Positions 9,966 to 20,529 of a stretch of DNA of 64,000 bases are shown in pieces. The position numbers were made by a program, and so were the translations under genes. Source of the DNA: Pieris napi (lineage: Eukaryota; Arthropoda; Insecta; Lepidoptera; Pieridae); NCBI RefSeq assembly GCF_905475465.1, contig NC_062235.1, positions 1,684,001 to 1,748,000 on the forward strand, written 5' to 3'. Every line of letters starts with the position of its first letter. The first letter of the stretch is position 1. The notes beneath the pieces are model-generated. The model saw only the letters and a list, made by a program, of their open reading frames with translations, searched no databases and was not told where the DNA came from.

Positions 9966-10334
9966 CACACACATAGTCGAAATAACCAACATCACCGCAT
10001 ACACGAATTCAAGTACGACCAGTCACCACAAGTAGCACCTGTTCACGAGTATGACGCATGGCCAGCCATCACCAATATGCCAACTCAAAAAATAATAATT
10101 TGCATTTACTTACTTACTGGTTACTTATAAAATAATAACGAATTTATTATATATTTGAATACAAAACAGTAACGTAGCTTTTCGATAGATGATACTAGCG
10201 CCACCTATTGAGCCGTAGAAGGTAACTTAAGTTAGATAATGTTTTTTAACAGGGGAAACTTAAACAAAAGATATAGAAAAAGTGTAACCAATTTATTATC
10301 TATACTATACAGACAATATGTACAATACATCTTC
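9966..10334. other. intergenic, nothing firm
   Basis: The plus-strand frame at 9975-10085 (HEFKYDQSPQVAPVHEYD) looks protein-like but has no stop-free continuation or splice support. It sits opposite the RT fragment and was not called. Confidence 0.3.
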
Positions 10335-10340
10335 TTTATT
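10335..10340 (-). terminator. candidate poly(A) signal of the PPR-like gene
   Basis: AATAAA on the minus strand, about 480 bases after the stop codon. Other AT-rich candidates lie closer to the stop, so the assignment is tentative. Confidence 0.35.
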
Positions 10341-10821
10341 TACAGAATTACTATTAAATCTTATACTATACAATTCTGACGATGTAAAACATGATTTTAC
10401 TGCTATACAAATAACAATTTCTAGTACTTATCATTGTTAGTAACAAAACTTTTAATAAAAACATATTGGAAATTCAAAAACATGAATATAGAATTCATTA
10501 TTTCTCTATTAACAATATCTATAAATACAACAATTACACATAAACATGCAAAATGTATGTTTTAGCCCACATCTCTCATATAAATTAATATGCTTTTTAA
10601 TTTACTTGTCTTTGAAATGTGTCATATTTATTACAGTACTATGTATATATATATGTATGTAGCATATAGCCCAAAACTCTTTTATTTAGTTAAATAATTA
10701 CAAAATACTGATATATCTTAAACCTCACATTGTACGGTTTAAAAGTGTTGCTTTTACGAAAAAACGACAATGTCACAGACTCATGTAGCGAGCAAGCTTT
10801 AAAGACTTTTTGGACAACAAA

Positions 10822-12848
10822 CTAAAATTTAAATTTAAAGTCTTCAACCTTAGTAGGAATTGTTTTGTCACATTCCTTTCCAATCATAAGTTTGATGAAC
10901 TGGCTCTGCTGGTATGATGGTATGGAAACTCCAAGCACCTCACAATTCCGAAGAATCTCTGTGCAGCCTCTTACATCTTTGTTTCTTACTAAAAAATTAT
11001 AAATAATAACATGACATTACATTTAATAGATGGAATATTATGTATTAACTTATTAATATCTGTGTCCTTTAAAAATAATATTGTAATAAAAACACTATCA
11101 AGTGCAGGAAGAATAAAAATAATCATAATAATTTATATAATTAATTTAAAATTATAATTGATGGTCTTCAACAAGAAAAACTTGTACCCTGAACAAAAAA
11201 AACTTGTTGCATTTGGCTGCTAAATAAATATATGCAAGAAGAAGGAAGTCAGCTCTATTTGTGCCACTCCAATATATTTATAATTAATTATAAATATTTA
11301 TTTGATTAACCTAATGAAGCATCAGGGATAAGAAACAGACATATTTGTTAAGGAACAAAAGCAAACTGTGACTTATCTAGTTCACACAATACAAGCTATC
11401 AGAAATGTAGCAATAACTTATATCTATTTCAAATACCAGAACATTAATTAATCTAAAGAGGCTTTGTATGTATATTTATGCTAAGATTGATTATTAAATG
11501 AACTTGTGTGGACTCGATAATATATTTTTAGTACTTCCAATGTAATTAGTGTTCTGGCATAGAGCTCTGTTTTAAAGATAACTTGTTTGAGTGAAGAACA
11601 ATTTTGATTTTGCCATAAACCTGAATCAGGGACCTCTAGATTACACCATAAGCATTAACAACTACACCATTGTGGAAATATAAGCATGAAGTACTTACGC
11701 TTGAAGTTAAATAGAATTTGTATTACATTAGCATATTGATCCATCATTTTGTACTTTAATAGTGACTGCATGAGTCTTGTAACAGCATCTTCATTGTATT
11801 CTTTTAAAATACTAAGACAAAGAGTAGGTGACCTATAAAAAGCATTAGTATTACATAATTTATAACACATTTTATTAATTCTTAAAATGTATATTATGTT
11901 TATTTTAGTAACAAAAATCTGTACATGACTAAAAAACTACATAGATAAGAAACCTATTATAACACTGAAAATAATACTATTTTATTTATGTTACTGTTAA
12001 GTAATAATAGATAGCAATATTTAAATACAATTTCTTTTTTAAACTTACATGTCTGCTAAAATACTTTGGAGAGTCTTAGATGTCTCCAATAATTCATCAG
12101 CCAACATTTGATCAGAGAACCAATCACTCTTCCAGCAAATATGCCAAAGACAGATCAATGGATAATTTTCTTGCCATTTATTACTAAATTCTAATACATA
12201 TCTTTTAAAAATGACAAGGGAAGCTTCTGATCGGTTCATAACTGTGTCCTGAATTAGTTCCTTTAAAATTATCCTGTAAAATCCTCTTAGATTTACATTT
12301 TTTTTATAGGCATCAAGTAAAATAGACAGTCCTTTATCAGAATTACCTTTCATACATTGGGCTTTTGCAACATAATGAACAAATTCTCCATTTTTCTTAT
12401 ACAAGACAGGTGTGATCCTAGAACAGTACTTTTGTAAAAGTTCTACAAGTTCAACTTTAGCTCTTGTACTGTATACTCTAAATAGTTTCTTAATCACATC
12501 TTTTCCAATAGTTATTTTATTTTCAACACATTCCTTGATAAATTGTATTACTTCTTTATCTTTGTTTTGATATTCTAGTTCTAATAGAATGTTGTCTAAT
12601 TCAACTCCGGACAATTTAGAGAGATCAGTTTTATAAGTTCGTATGTATCCATCATTATTAGTGAAATCATTATGCAGGTTTTGTGGAAATCTAGGTATTA
12701 TAGTATCACCTTTGTTGAGGTGTCTGCCCAGATAGGAGAATGTGTCGATAGCATCTATTGTACTATAGTTAAGCTTTTTACCTAAACTTTTAATATAGAA
12801 ATTAAGACGCAGGTTTTTACCAATCATGCGATAGGCTGCAGGGTTCAT
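10822..12848 (-). CDS. mitochondrial PPR-like helical-repeat protein, 366 aa, three exons
   Basis: complement(join(10822..10988, 11699..11832, 12049..12848)). Donors AT|GTAAGT (12048) and C|GTAAGT (11698) pair with acceptors TATAG (11833) and TTTAG (10989). The lengths 800+134+167 give 367 codons including TAG. The start MNPAAYRMIGKNLRLNFYIK follows CAAA and gives a basic, acid-free N-terminus like a mitochondrial presequence. Residues about 85-320 look wholly helical; FVHYVAKAQCMKGNSDKG (about 156-173), with a LSILLDAYKKNVN helix after it, and YANVIQILFNF onward resemble degenerate 35-residue PPR units. The C-terminus ends in KFKF. By family analogy it may bind mitochondrial RNA, but I do not recognise the orthologue; a TPR-like or novel helical repeat is possible. 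No in-frame damage and correct phases argue for a live gene. Confidence 0.85.
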
Positions 12849-13675
12849 TTTGAAATTAAGTGTAATATGAAGAAATACTATTATTAGGCAGTCTCAGGTG
12901 ATAATTTTCATTGTCGACTATATAACATTTCTCTCTTCGCTTCGACTATTATTAAACTAAAGCTAATGAAGGTGAATATTAACATGTATAATTTTACATA
13001 ACAACATAAATATCCCCAGTTAAAGGAATTTATAATTAATTTTATTTCTCATACTTGTGTAATTTGTATTTGTTGCACAGACTTGCAAATTAATGAAATT
13101 TGATTGTTGTGATATTACTGACAGTTTGAAAAGTTTGACAATTGGCCTGGAATATTGTTAATGTTAGTAAACTTTTTAAAAAAAATATAGAATAAATAAA
13201 TCGAGGTAAAGGCTGAATTAATATACAATGCACAAATTAAAATAATTCCATTAAAATGTGGTAACAATTCTCGACAATATTTTTAATTATAGCAGTAATT
13301 TTACGTAGTCATATGTATGACTTTTTACTAGATGGCAGTATAGAAAATACAAAACAATATTTCTTGTATGATCGACCTTAAGTACTAAAGACCGCTACAT
13401 ACATAATGTATTGCTACTGAGTGAAAGATGGCAGCACATACAAATAAACGTGATTCAGTATTTTGACAATCACCATAATTATTCCGTTTAACTTTAAAAT
13501 TAAAAGCATTAATTATATAGGATAATTGATTTGTGTAGTGGTATGACTTTAATTGAACGAGGTAAAATGACAAAAAGCAATGAAATTGATTAAAATATTC
13601 AAATATGTATTATTTTTGTTATATTTATTTAACAACATTTTTGCAAACTGTTTTCGACGGTAAAAAGATAAAAAG
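12849..13675. other. 5' flank of the PPR-like gene, nothing firm
   Basis: Presumably holds the minus-strand promoter and 5' UTR just upstream of 12848. AT-rich, with no TATA/initiator pair that stands out and no repeat match. Confidence 0.4.
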
Positions 13676-14010
13676 AGCACCACACAACAACTTCGTAAAC
13701 CGCTACCTTCGACAAATCCTCGGAATATTATGGAGATAATCTCTACTTATGAAATGAGGTGCCAATCGGACTATAAAACGCCAAAAGTGGAAGTGGGTGG
13801 GCCATCCGGAGGAACGCAAGTCACAATACTAAGGAATACTTAAAGCAAAAGGAAACGTGGCCGTCCAAAAACGACCTGGCAACGAAACTTCATTAGAAGG
13901 AAGCTGGAATTACGTGGAGTAAATTGAGAGAGGACCGATCAAGCTAGTTTTCTACGCTGGATCCCCTCTGCCGCATAGTCTAAACTCTTTTTTGGGATCT
14001 CTATTTAATG
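13676..14010 (+). pseudogene. LINE endonuclease-RT C-terminal fragment
   Basis: Reads RQKWKWVGHPEERK, then in other frames RGRPKTTWQRN and REDRSSFLRWIP. This corresponds to the W+W.GH..R ... GRPKTTW+R ... EL...W.E....A.DR..W tail of RTE/R4-like elements. Several frameshifts. Confidence 0.65.
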
Positions 14011-14089
14011 AGCGTTCATAATCAAAGTTTTGTGTTGTAATACAACACACAAACATAACTTCCGCAATGTATTCAAGGATTCAGTCCGA

Positions 14090-14225
14090 TACCACTCAAA
14101 CGCATAGCATCGAACGCGCGCTAGATTTTACAAAGTGACCGCCGCGGTTCACATATAGATATATTAGTCGATGCGCAGGCGCAGCGGGTGGTGATAGACG
14201 CGGCAACGCGTGTAATGACAAATGA
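14090..14225. promoter_or_regulatory. CpG-rich block 1 (candidate promoter)
   Basis: About 60% G+C in an AT-rich region, with gaacgcgcgctag, gaccgccgcggttc, gatgcgcaggcgcagcggg and acgcggcaacgcgtg. A TATA-like atatagatatatta lies inside. No coding frame. It may be promoter or 5' UTR, or eroded repeat. Confidence 0.3.
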
Positions 14226-14540
14226 TTATTGAAATACCTACACCGATGACTCCGAATAACTATTTGAATGACTTTTATTTAGGAGATTATATAACCTTAT
14301 TAAATGATGTCTAGTATACATTTAGACTAATAATATTTTAATGCCACTCATCGCTCGCCTAGGGCACGAGTGTGTTGCCGGCCTTTTGCCCCCTTTTCTG
14401 GAAGCCTTGTCAATTAACACAATATAATTTTACTTTAGGTACCAATAATTCTTGAGACTAGCGCGTCCAACTAAACATTACTAAATTAAAGTTTAAGGTT
14501 GGTGGATTTAGTTTCCACACTTAGACTCCATAGACATTAG

Positions 14541-14745
14541 GTCCGTTGTGCATAAAGCCCTGGCTAACTAAGCCAGCCTACCTCCTTCAGAAGCACAGAA
14601 GTTCACGGAGCGACCTAACTGCTCCGAGGATTTATGAACGTTGTTTAGCCACCAGGACTACGTGGGTGACTGATTCCTCTACGCTGCAACAGCCTGTGCA
14701 CATGGGGCTGTCTGTCGCGCCTAGGACAAAAAGATATTTATTTAG
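14541..14745 (+). repeat. unnamed repeat Q, copy 1
   Basis: About 93 bases (gtccgttgtgcataaagccc ... gctccgaggattt) match the reverse complement of 44911-45005 with scattered substitutions. The copy probably extends further right to about 14745, where the gctgcaacagcctgtgcac sequence lies. Class unknown. Confidence 0.6.
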
Positions 14746-14794
14746 GAAATAATGGCCCGTAATTGTCCCAGTTATTGTTTTAAGGCCTACAACG

Positions 14795-14930
14795 CACTAG
14801 CGGCTGGCCGTGATGCGGCGTGACGCTGCGGTAGGCCGCGGTATATACGGTCTTCCGTAGCGGCATGCCGTATTCCGGCTAACCGTCCCTATTGCGGTCC
14901 TATTGCGGTCTGCCGCAATCGTCACTCGTC
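14795..14930. repeat. CpG-rich block 2, short-motif repeats
   Basis: Built from recurring TGCGGT/TGCCGY/GGCCG motifs (attgcggtc occurs twice in tandem near 14893-14912), starting acaacgcactagcggctggc. It reads like the subterminal region of a CG-rich DNA element rather than a gene. Confidence 0.35.
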
Positions 14931-14944
14931 AGTGCTTCTTGAAA

Positions 14945-15030
14945 TATTACAAATTCAAATTTAATGACGTGGAATAAGTGATACATGTATCTTATGTTCC
15001 ATAATAAACATATTTTATTTTTTTATTGTT
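14945..15030 (+). mobile_element. LINE-W 3' tail
   Basis: gacgtggaataagtgataca, then tgtatcttatgttcc and ataataaacatatttt match, in inverse, the 3' UTR of the LINE-W copy at 9535-9600. Only the tail is present. Confidence 0.65.
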
Positions 15031-15084
15031 TACTCTTTTAAAATAGGTTTACAATATTTTGTTTACATTTGTTAAATAATTATA

Positions 15085-15260
15085 TGTGACGACGTAGGTA
15101 GGACGTCTGTCGGCTAACCGCGCCGAGTGCGTGGAGGGGACGCGGCGCGGCGCGCTGCATCATTCAACCGGTGCGGCTCGCCGCAGCTCCAGATCAAACG
15201 GAGCGGTTGACGGTTGACCGCAAGTCAGTGCCATTTTGGTCTGTCCGCACTGTAGGGTAA
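15085..15260. promoter_or_regulatory. CpG island-like block 3 (candidate promoter or first exon)
   Basis: Strongly CG-rich: cgcgccgagtgcgtgg, gacgcggcgcggcgcgctgc, gtgcggctcgccgcagc. The plus strand has TCAGT initiator-like sequences near 15224 and 15300. On the minus strand an ATG at 15234 with good context (CCAAAATGG) opens 24 codons to TGA at 15160. No repeat match in the window. This is the best promoter candidate in the region, but which gene it would serve is not visible. Confidence 0.35.
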
Positions 15261-15344
15261 CCCAAACAGGGTTAATGCCTCCAGTGCATTGTGACACTTC
15301 AGTATCAGTTTGTTGTTTAAAGTTACTAATATATATATAAAATT

Positions 15345-15430
15345 TCTTCTTCTTCTTATAGTGCCATCTTTTTCAAAAGGTTGGCGATCATCATAGCTAC
15401 TTTAATTTTGAATGCTTGCTGAACAATGTT
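15345..15430 (-). mobile_element. LINE-C 3' end
   Basis: Minus-strand reading corresponds to the MIANL terminus (ggcgatcatcatagctac), followed by a 3' end with gtgccatctt and (CTT)n. The same end is found in plus orientation at 18980-19050 (attatcgccaacctt, gatggcactatcagaagaag). Confidence 0.6.
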
Positions 15431-17737
15431 TTGGTGCTTTGACCGAACCATTATCTAAGTTTATTCATATTATAAATTAATATATAATTCCCCAGTGCAA
15501 CTTCGTAAATTGCAGCGGAGGTACTGTGTCGTAAATAACGACTTCACTTTAGGCCATGGTCTTGTGTAATGAACACATTGTGTGATGTTGTTTATTTAAG
15601 GTAACGTAGCGAGAAAAGTAATTTGCAATGTTTATACTTCCTATATGTTTTTTTTTCGTTTCGTGTATTTTTATTGTCCATTTTTTACACGAAAGAGAGA
15701 CTGTGTGAGTTAAATAACTGTGCCTATAAAATGTTCTGAGATCTGGATTTTTTTTTCCTAAACAAGCGGCAAATGACCCGCGTGTTGGGTATCCGCAGTT
15801 CATGGACACCTAATTTGTCAATGATGATGCGTTGACGGCCTTTAACGGAGGAGTATCGCTGATTGAAAAATGTGATGGGAAAATGAATTCCATGGGACTC
15901 TATATATCTTTTGATTTAAATTCGATTTAGCAAAAAAAAAACTGCTTGACTTAAAAAACTCTTGATTCCAGATTCGCATCATATCTTTGATAACTCATTT
16001 AATTTCATTTTCAGCAGACCAAATCTCAATTTTTTAATCCGCGCGATGATAAATCTGTCAGAACGAACAGTTTTATACATAAAATGATAGCTCTATATAT
16101 TTTATATATTATGTCAAACTCACAAAAATTTTGAAATTACTTAATTTTGTTATGACTGTAAAAAAAGTATCCAAAATTTAACAAAACATTTAAAGATACG
16201 GGCCAGGATATACCACGATGTATTTCAAAATTTTTAAGCCGTGGCTATCAAACTATTCAATTACCTTCCTAGAAGTGATAGATCACTGCTTTCAAGGGAA
16301 AGGTGGTTTAATTTTTAAAGTCAAGGTGCCTATATAGTCTGGGAGAGTATTTAGACCATATTGACAACAATTATAAATAACTTAACTAAAAATAAAAATC
16401 ACTTTATTTGACGCAAAACAATTATATTTGTACTTACATTCTAAAGGTTATACACATACAATAGGCAACGAATCGTTGAGATACACTATTCATTTTGGTT
16501 AACCTTTTACATAAATCTATGAGCACTAGCTCACAAACGCTAGATCCTTCCAGTATCACTAACAAATTGGTTATTTGTCATTAGATGTTTATTCATGTTA
16601 CAATATGTTTATTGAACTAAATAAAGGTACAATCTACGTATATAAGTTGTTGCAATAAAACTGTTCTTATTGTTGTGATAATAAGACATTTGCATGCCTA
16701 TTATAATATTATTATTTCTCTCAATCAATCTGAATGTACCAATTTTTTTGCAAATAAACGAACACGTTAATATGTAAAATAAACTATTTCTTATTTCCGA
16801 GCTCTCCATACAACGTACCGTTTCAGAAAGTTTACAGATTCTTCATATAGTTAGCACTGTGTACAAAATTATTTTTTTTTATAAAGAAAGGATTAAAGGT
16901 TTCCTTTAAACAAAAACAAATCAGGCGTATCACAGCCTACGCATTGAACCCGAACTTTCCACCAATTAATGTTGCAATTAGTCAAATTAAATGACTTTCT
17001 CAACGTTAAGATATCATTAGCGTAAAAAGTGAATTATCACTAGCATAACTTGACCCCTCATTTTAATACAGCATTACGTTGTTATGTAATATTTGTAGGT
17101 CGATTTAAATTGGACGGTGAGTTCGTGGTTAAATGGACCCGCAGAAGGTTGTTTAATAGAATGAGTTATGCTTCGTTCGAGTGCATTTATTGTTGACAAT
17201 ATCAGGCTTGTTAATATTTTCTGTCGTTACCCTATTTTGTGTCTCTATTGTTTAAACTGTGTGTTACGAATTGATTTACGCGCGACAGTTGCGATACATT
17301 TCTTATGACACGTGATAAGACAATTAACAATGTGATAAATGACAATTTGACAATTGACAATTAATACATTCTTTAATAAAATGTATTCTTCCAAAAATCT
17401 ATTGATAGAAGATTCATTTGATGGACATTGTTTGACTCGCGGTTTGTTGAAGATTTTTAAACCTTTGGAATTATTTTATCAAATTTTATTTTTGTATTTG
17501 TGACATACTCTGTGAATGTCTCATTTAATGTCGCATTGCTGTCAACTCAATCACATCATGTCTCGCTCAGATCCCTGAGGAGACACGCAGTACTCCAGAA
17601 TATTGTTTCCTATTTATTAGAATACTGTTCATCCGAGTAGGTATGAATACTTAATGAATGTTCAAAGCATGTTTAGGAGTGCTTATAGATAACTTACTTA
17701 CGGTGAAAACTTTTACATTAAACAGAGCATCTGTAAA
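15431..17737. other. AT-rich, nothing recognised
   Basis: 2.3 kb without a supported gene or a repeat shared within this window. Open frames here are short and have low-complexity composition. Confidence 0.45.
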
Positions 17738-17964
17738 ACAGGTGCTATAATCCTTGATCTTGGCTTCAGATTTCTGGATCTGCTTCTGGATAATGTAATA
17801 GGCATGTATATGATCAGCCTTGTCAAACTGATACATGTTTTCCTTACCGTACAAGTGAGTGTTAATTGCACACTTATAAAGAATAGTATATTGACGAAAG
17901 ATTGAACCTACAATCACATAGATGAGACTCTCGTACACTGAAGTTACTAGGCCAACACTGCTCT
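17738..17964 (-). repeat. SINE-A, diverged copy that is open in one frame
   Basis: The minus strand reproduces the SINE-A modules in order: agcagtgttggcctagta, acttcag, gattgtaggttcaatc, ggtaaggaaaacatg, gctgatcat, cctattac and cagaaatctgaagccaag. Stops have been lost in one frame, giving a 95-residue open reading frame that starts in the B-box region and runs out to a GTAAGTAAG donor at 17701. Confidence 0.75.
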
Positions 17965-18119
17965 TCGTAGAATAGTGTTTTAAATAGTTTAAAAGAGAAC
18001 TACGTGCTGGACCTTAATTGTGCTTTGTAAAATAGATTTCCCGATACATCCGCGATTTATTTACTTAAAAAGATGGTTTTAGCTACTGTGACATAAATTA
18101 CTTGTATAAGTTAAAAAAA
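17965..18119. other. nothing recognised
   Basis: AT-rich spacer. Confidence 0.4.
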
Positions 18120-18365
18120 TATTGGCCTCATTATAAAGTATGAGGCCGTGTTGTTGCCATGGTTACGACTCTTAAAACGACTCTAAAACGACTTTTCCGA
18201 GATGTTGCTGGGTATCTCTTTGAAATATAATATGTGCGCTTTACATAGAATTATTCTAAAGTTAATCTAATTACGAGCATTGACATGATTTAAAATCATT
18301 GTCACGATAGAGCATTCAATGGTATGTCGACATCGATAAAATCTGAATATCGATAGTCGACATCA
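18120..18365. promoter_or_regulatory. palindrome cluster with DRE-like site (candidate regulatory region)
   Basis: Three features within 245 bases. (1) GGCCTCAT/ATGAGGCC arms (18124-18147) around TATAAA. (2) An X-box-like GTTGCCATGGTTAC (18153-18166). (3) A palindrome 18326-18361 with GTCGACATCGATA on one arm and TATCGATAGTCGAC on the other, containing TATCGATA, the DREF-binding DRE of insect core promoters. No coding exon is identified beside it. Confidence 0.35.
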
Positions 18366-18799
18366 CCCCCATTGTCCTGTCCCCACCCCTATCATTGATG
18401 ACTAGGCGTGGAATGAACAATAGCCTTTATACGCTTGTCTTGTACATTATCCTATGAATAAACGATTGTACTATATTGCCGACGTTTTTCTATAGCTAAG
18501 TGGCACTTGCATATCTGGATTTGAAATTCGAATGGAAATTGTCGCTTTGTTTCACTGTTATCTACATACTTATAAAGCTTAAACGGACGGTACACTTATC
18601 TTACACATATTCGAAATTCAAATGGTAAGCCAAAACAACGCTTTATTTCTCTGTTATAAAACGTTTCTAATACCAAAGAAAGTCTTACTTGCCTTAACGT
18701 AATTGTTTATCTAATTCTCATTCCCCTTATGGGCACTGGGCAGAAAAAATATTACTGAATTATGATGTATTATTTTTTAAAATAAATAATTAAAATCAT

Positions 18800-19050
18800 A
18801 TCTACCGAACTGGACAGAATGCAGAAGAACAAAGAAATGCTTATGGAAACTTGAGTATTTCGGACACGTTATAATCATACAAGACAAAGCAGCAGGGAGA
18901 AGGAGACCTGGCCGCAGACGCACCTCGGTTGCAAACCATAGACAATGGTCAAAGCACAAAGTCATAGTTAAGAAGCGCGGCATCCATAATTAAACTAGCC
19001 ATGATTATCGCCAACCTTCGATAGGAGATGGCACTATCAGAAGAAGAACA
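18800..19050 (+). pseudogene. LINE-C C-terminal fragment and 3' end
   Basis: Reads KLEYFGHVI, GRRRPGRRRTS and a MIANL-like end before gatggcactatcagaagaag. This is the (L.Y.GH+.R ... GRR..GRRR.SWL+N ... MIANLR) tail of a well-known LINE type. Frameshifted and truncated. Its 3' end also occurs at 15345-15430. Confidence 0.7.
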
Positions 19051-19145
19051 TCTGCGTTAATTTCGTTAAATATACCTAACAACAAGGTACTTTTAAGCTT
19101 ATTTAACAGTATTTGAACCTACGATATTCGGTTTATATCTATATA

Positions 19146-20430
19146 AAGGGTTTTTCAACAAGAACTTTGTTTTCTAAAACAAAATAAAACAAAGAATTTA
19201 GAGGAAAATGAATAAAATTTTTATTGTATTACAAAGAGAAAAGTTTGGCAATTATGAATGAAAAATGATATCTGGCAAATGTCCACCACGACCACGCTGA
19301 CAGATGTTGATTCTTTCATCAAAATTTTTGGCAAAATGGAGGGTCTATTTCGTTAATAACATCACGGATTTTGAGTTTTAAGGCTGCAATCGATTCGATT
19401 GACTCCGTATAGACTCTGTCTTTAACATAGCCCCACAAAAAATAATCCAGTGGTGTTAAATCACACGATCTGGCTGGCCACTTAACAGCTGAATTTCGCG
19501 AAATTATGCGCTCGGGAAATTTGGTTTGCAATAAATTGATCGTTTCATTGGCTGTGTGACATGTGGCACCGTCCTGTTGAAACCACATTTCAGTGATATC
19601 CATGTCATCAATAATAGGCCAAAATTTAGTGGTTAACATCTCGCGATACCGTGATCCATTGACTGTTACCGCATTTCCAGCCTCATCTTCGAAAAAAAAC
19701 GGCCCAATCACGCCTCCAGACCACATAGTGCACCACACAGTAACACGTTGAGTATGCAAAGCCTTCTCAATAATTGCTTTAGGATTTTCAGAAGCCCAAA
19801 TGCGACAATTTTGCTTGTTGACGTACCCTGACAAATGAAAATGGGCTTCGTCTGAAAAAATGATTTTTTCAGAAAAACCAGCAGGTTGTTCCTGAATGAA
19901 CTGAGCGAATCTGCGGCGATTTGAATGGTCGATCAGCTTTAATTCCTGCACCAGTTGAATCTTGTAAGGCTTCAAAGCCAAATCCTTTCGCAAAATTCGC
20001 CATGTTGTGCTTTTGGATAACCCCAATTGTTGAGAACGTCGTGAAATTGACAAATTTTGATCTTCTTCAACACTGTGGCTCACGGCGGCGATGTTTTCTG
20101 TTGAACGACCCGGTCGAACACGTGTTGGTGTTGGCACATTTTGTACCGAGCCTGTGGACTCAAATTTCGCGACCAAATTCTTAACAGCGGTCTCAGAAGG
20201 ACGATTATGCTGGCCGAAAATATCACGAATTTTACGAAATGTAACTTTAACAGAACCACCATTTTTATAGTGGATTTGAATTATTTTAATGCGATTTTCG
20301 AGCGAAATTGAATTCATTGTAATAATTGCCAAAGCACCTGCTACGAATACCGCCAAAAACTAAATGTCAAAACTATCACGTTCTCGGTGTTGCCACAATT
20401 GAAAAACAAACTTCTTGTTGAAATACCCTT
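19146..20430 (-). mobile_element. DD41D (rosa-like) mariner element, 1285 bp
   Basis: The ends are AAGGGTTTTTCAACAAGAAC on the left and its near-exact inverse (AAGGGTATTTCAACAAGAAG) on the right, giving about 29-bp inverted repeats with two substitutions and one length difference. TA lies outside each end (19144-19145, 20431-20432), the Tc1/mariner target. It carries one transposase frame. Full length with good ends suggests a relatively young insertion. Confidence 0.9.
19319..20317 (-). CDS. mariner transposase (DD41D), C-terminally frameshifted
   Basis: The frame opens at 20356, but MNSISLENRIK at 20317 (residue 14 of the frame) is the likelier start. It cuts and rejoins the element at TA sites. 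An N-terminal paired-like HTH domain (about residues 15-135; KSTTWRILRKDL is a recognition-helix-like piece) precedes the catalytic core. FSDEAHFHLSG gives Asp169, WFQQDGATCHTA gives Asp262 and LTPLDYFLWG gives Asp304. There are 92 and 41 residues between them, i.e. DD41D as in rosa-type mariners. The frame stops at 19319 after PPFCQKF. One extra T in the TTTT run near 19333 shifts the frame; the -1 frame continues FAKNFDERINICQRGRGGHL to a stop at 19252. All catalytic aspartates survive, but the last 25 or so residues are altered. Confidence 0.88.
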   Translation of the reverse strand: MNSISLENRIKIIQIHYKNGGSVKVTFRKIRDIFGQHNRPSETAVKNLVAKFESTGSVQNVPTPTRVRPGRSTENIAAVSHSVEEDQNLSISRRSQQLGLSKSTTWRILRKDLALKPYKIQLVQELKLIDHSNRRRFAQFIQEQPAGFSEKIIFSDEAHFHLSGYVNKQNCRIWASENPKAIIEKALHTQRVTVWCTMWSGGVIGPFFFEDEAGNAVTVNGSRYREMLTTKFWPIIDDMDITEMWFQQDGATCHTANETINLLQTKFPERIISRNSAVKWPARSCDLTPLDYFLWGYVKDRVYTESIESIAALKLKIRDVINEIDPPFCQKF

Positions 20431-20529
20431 TATAAACCACACAGTATTCGTATCCACTATCCATGTATTATTTATTATTTAGTATATAGGAGTAATGGAA
20501 TTTTAAGACAAAGATAGTCTCAAGTCCAT

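Noticed and set aside
9867..10130. 87-residue plus-strand ORF (…HEFKYDQSPQVAPVHEYD…)
   Set aside because: Its first half is antisense to a LINE C-terminus and RT fragment; the second half lacks splice sites or a recognised family.
17651..17938. 95-residue minus-strand protein (MYESLIYVIVGSIFRQY...)
   Set aside because: Base-by-base it follows the SINE-A consensus (head, B-box region, body), so the frame is a by-product of SINE decay; kept only as an exonisation finding.
19921..20184. 87-residue plus-strand ORF opposite the mariner transposase
   Set aside because: Antisense shadow of the transposase frame.
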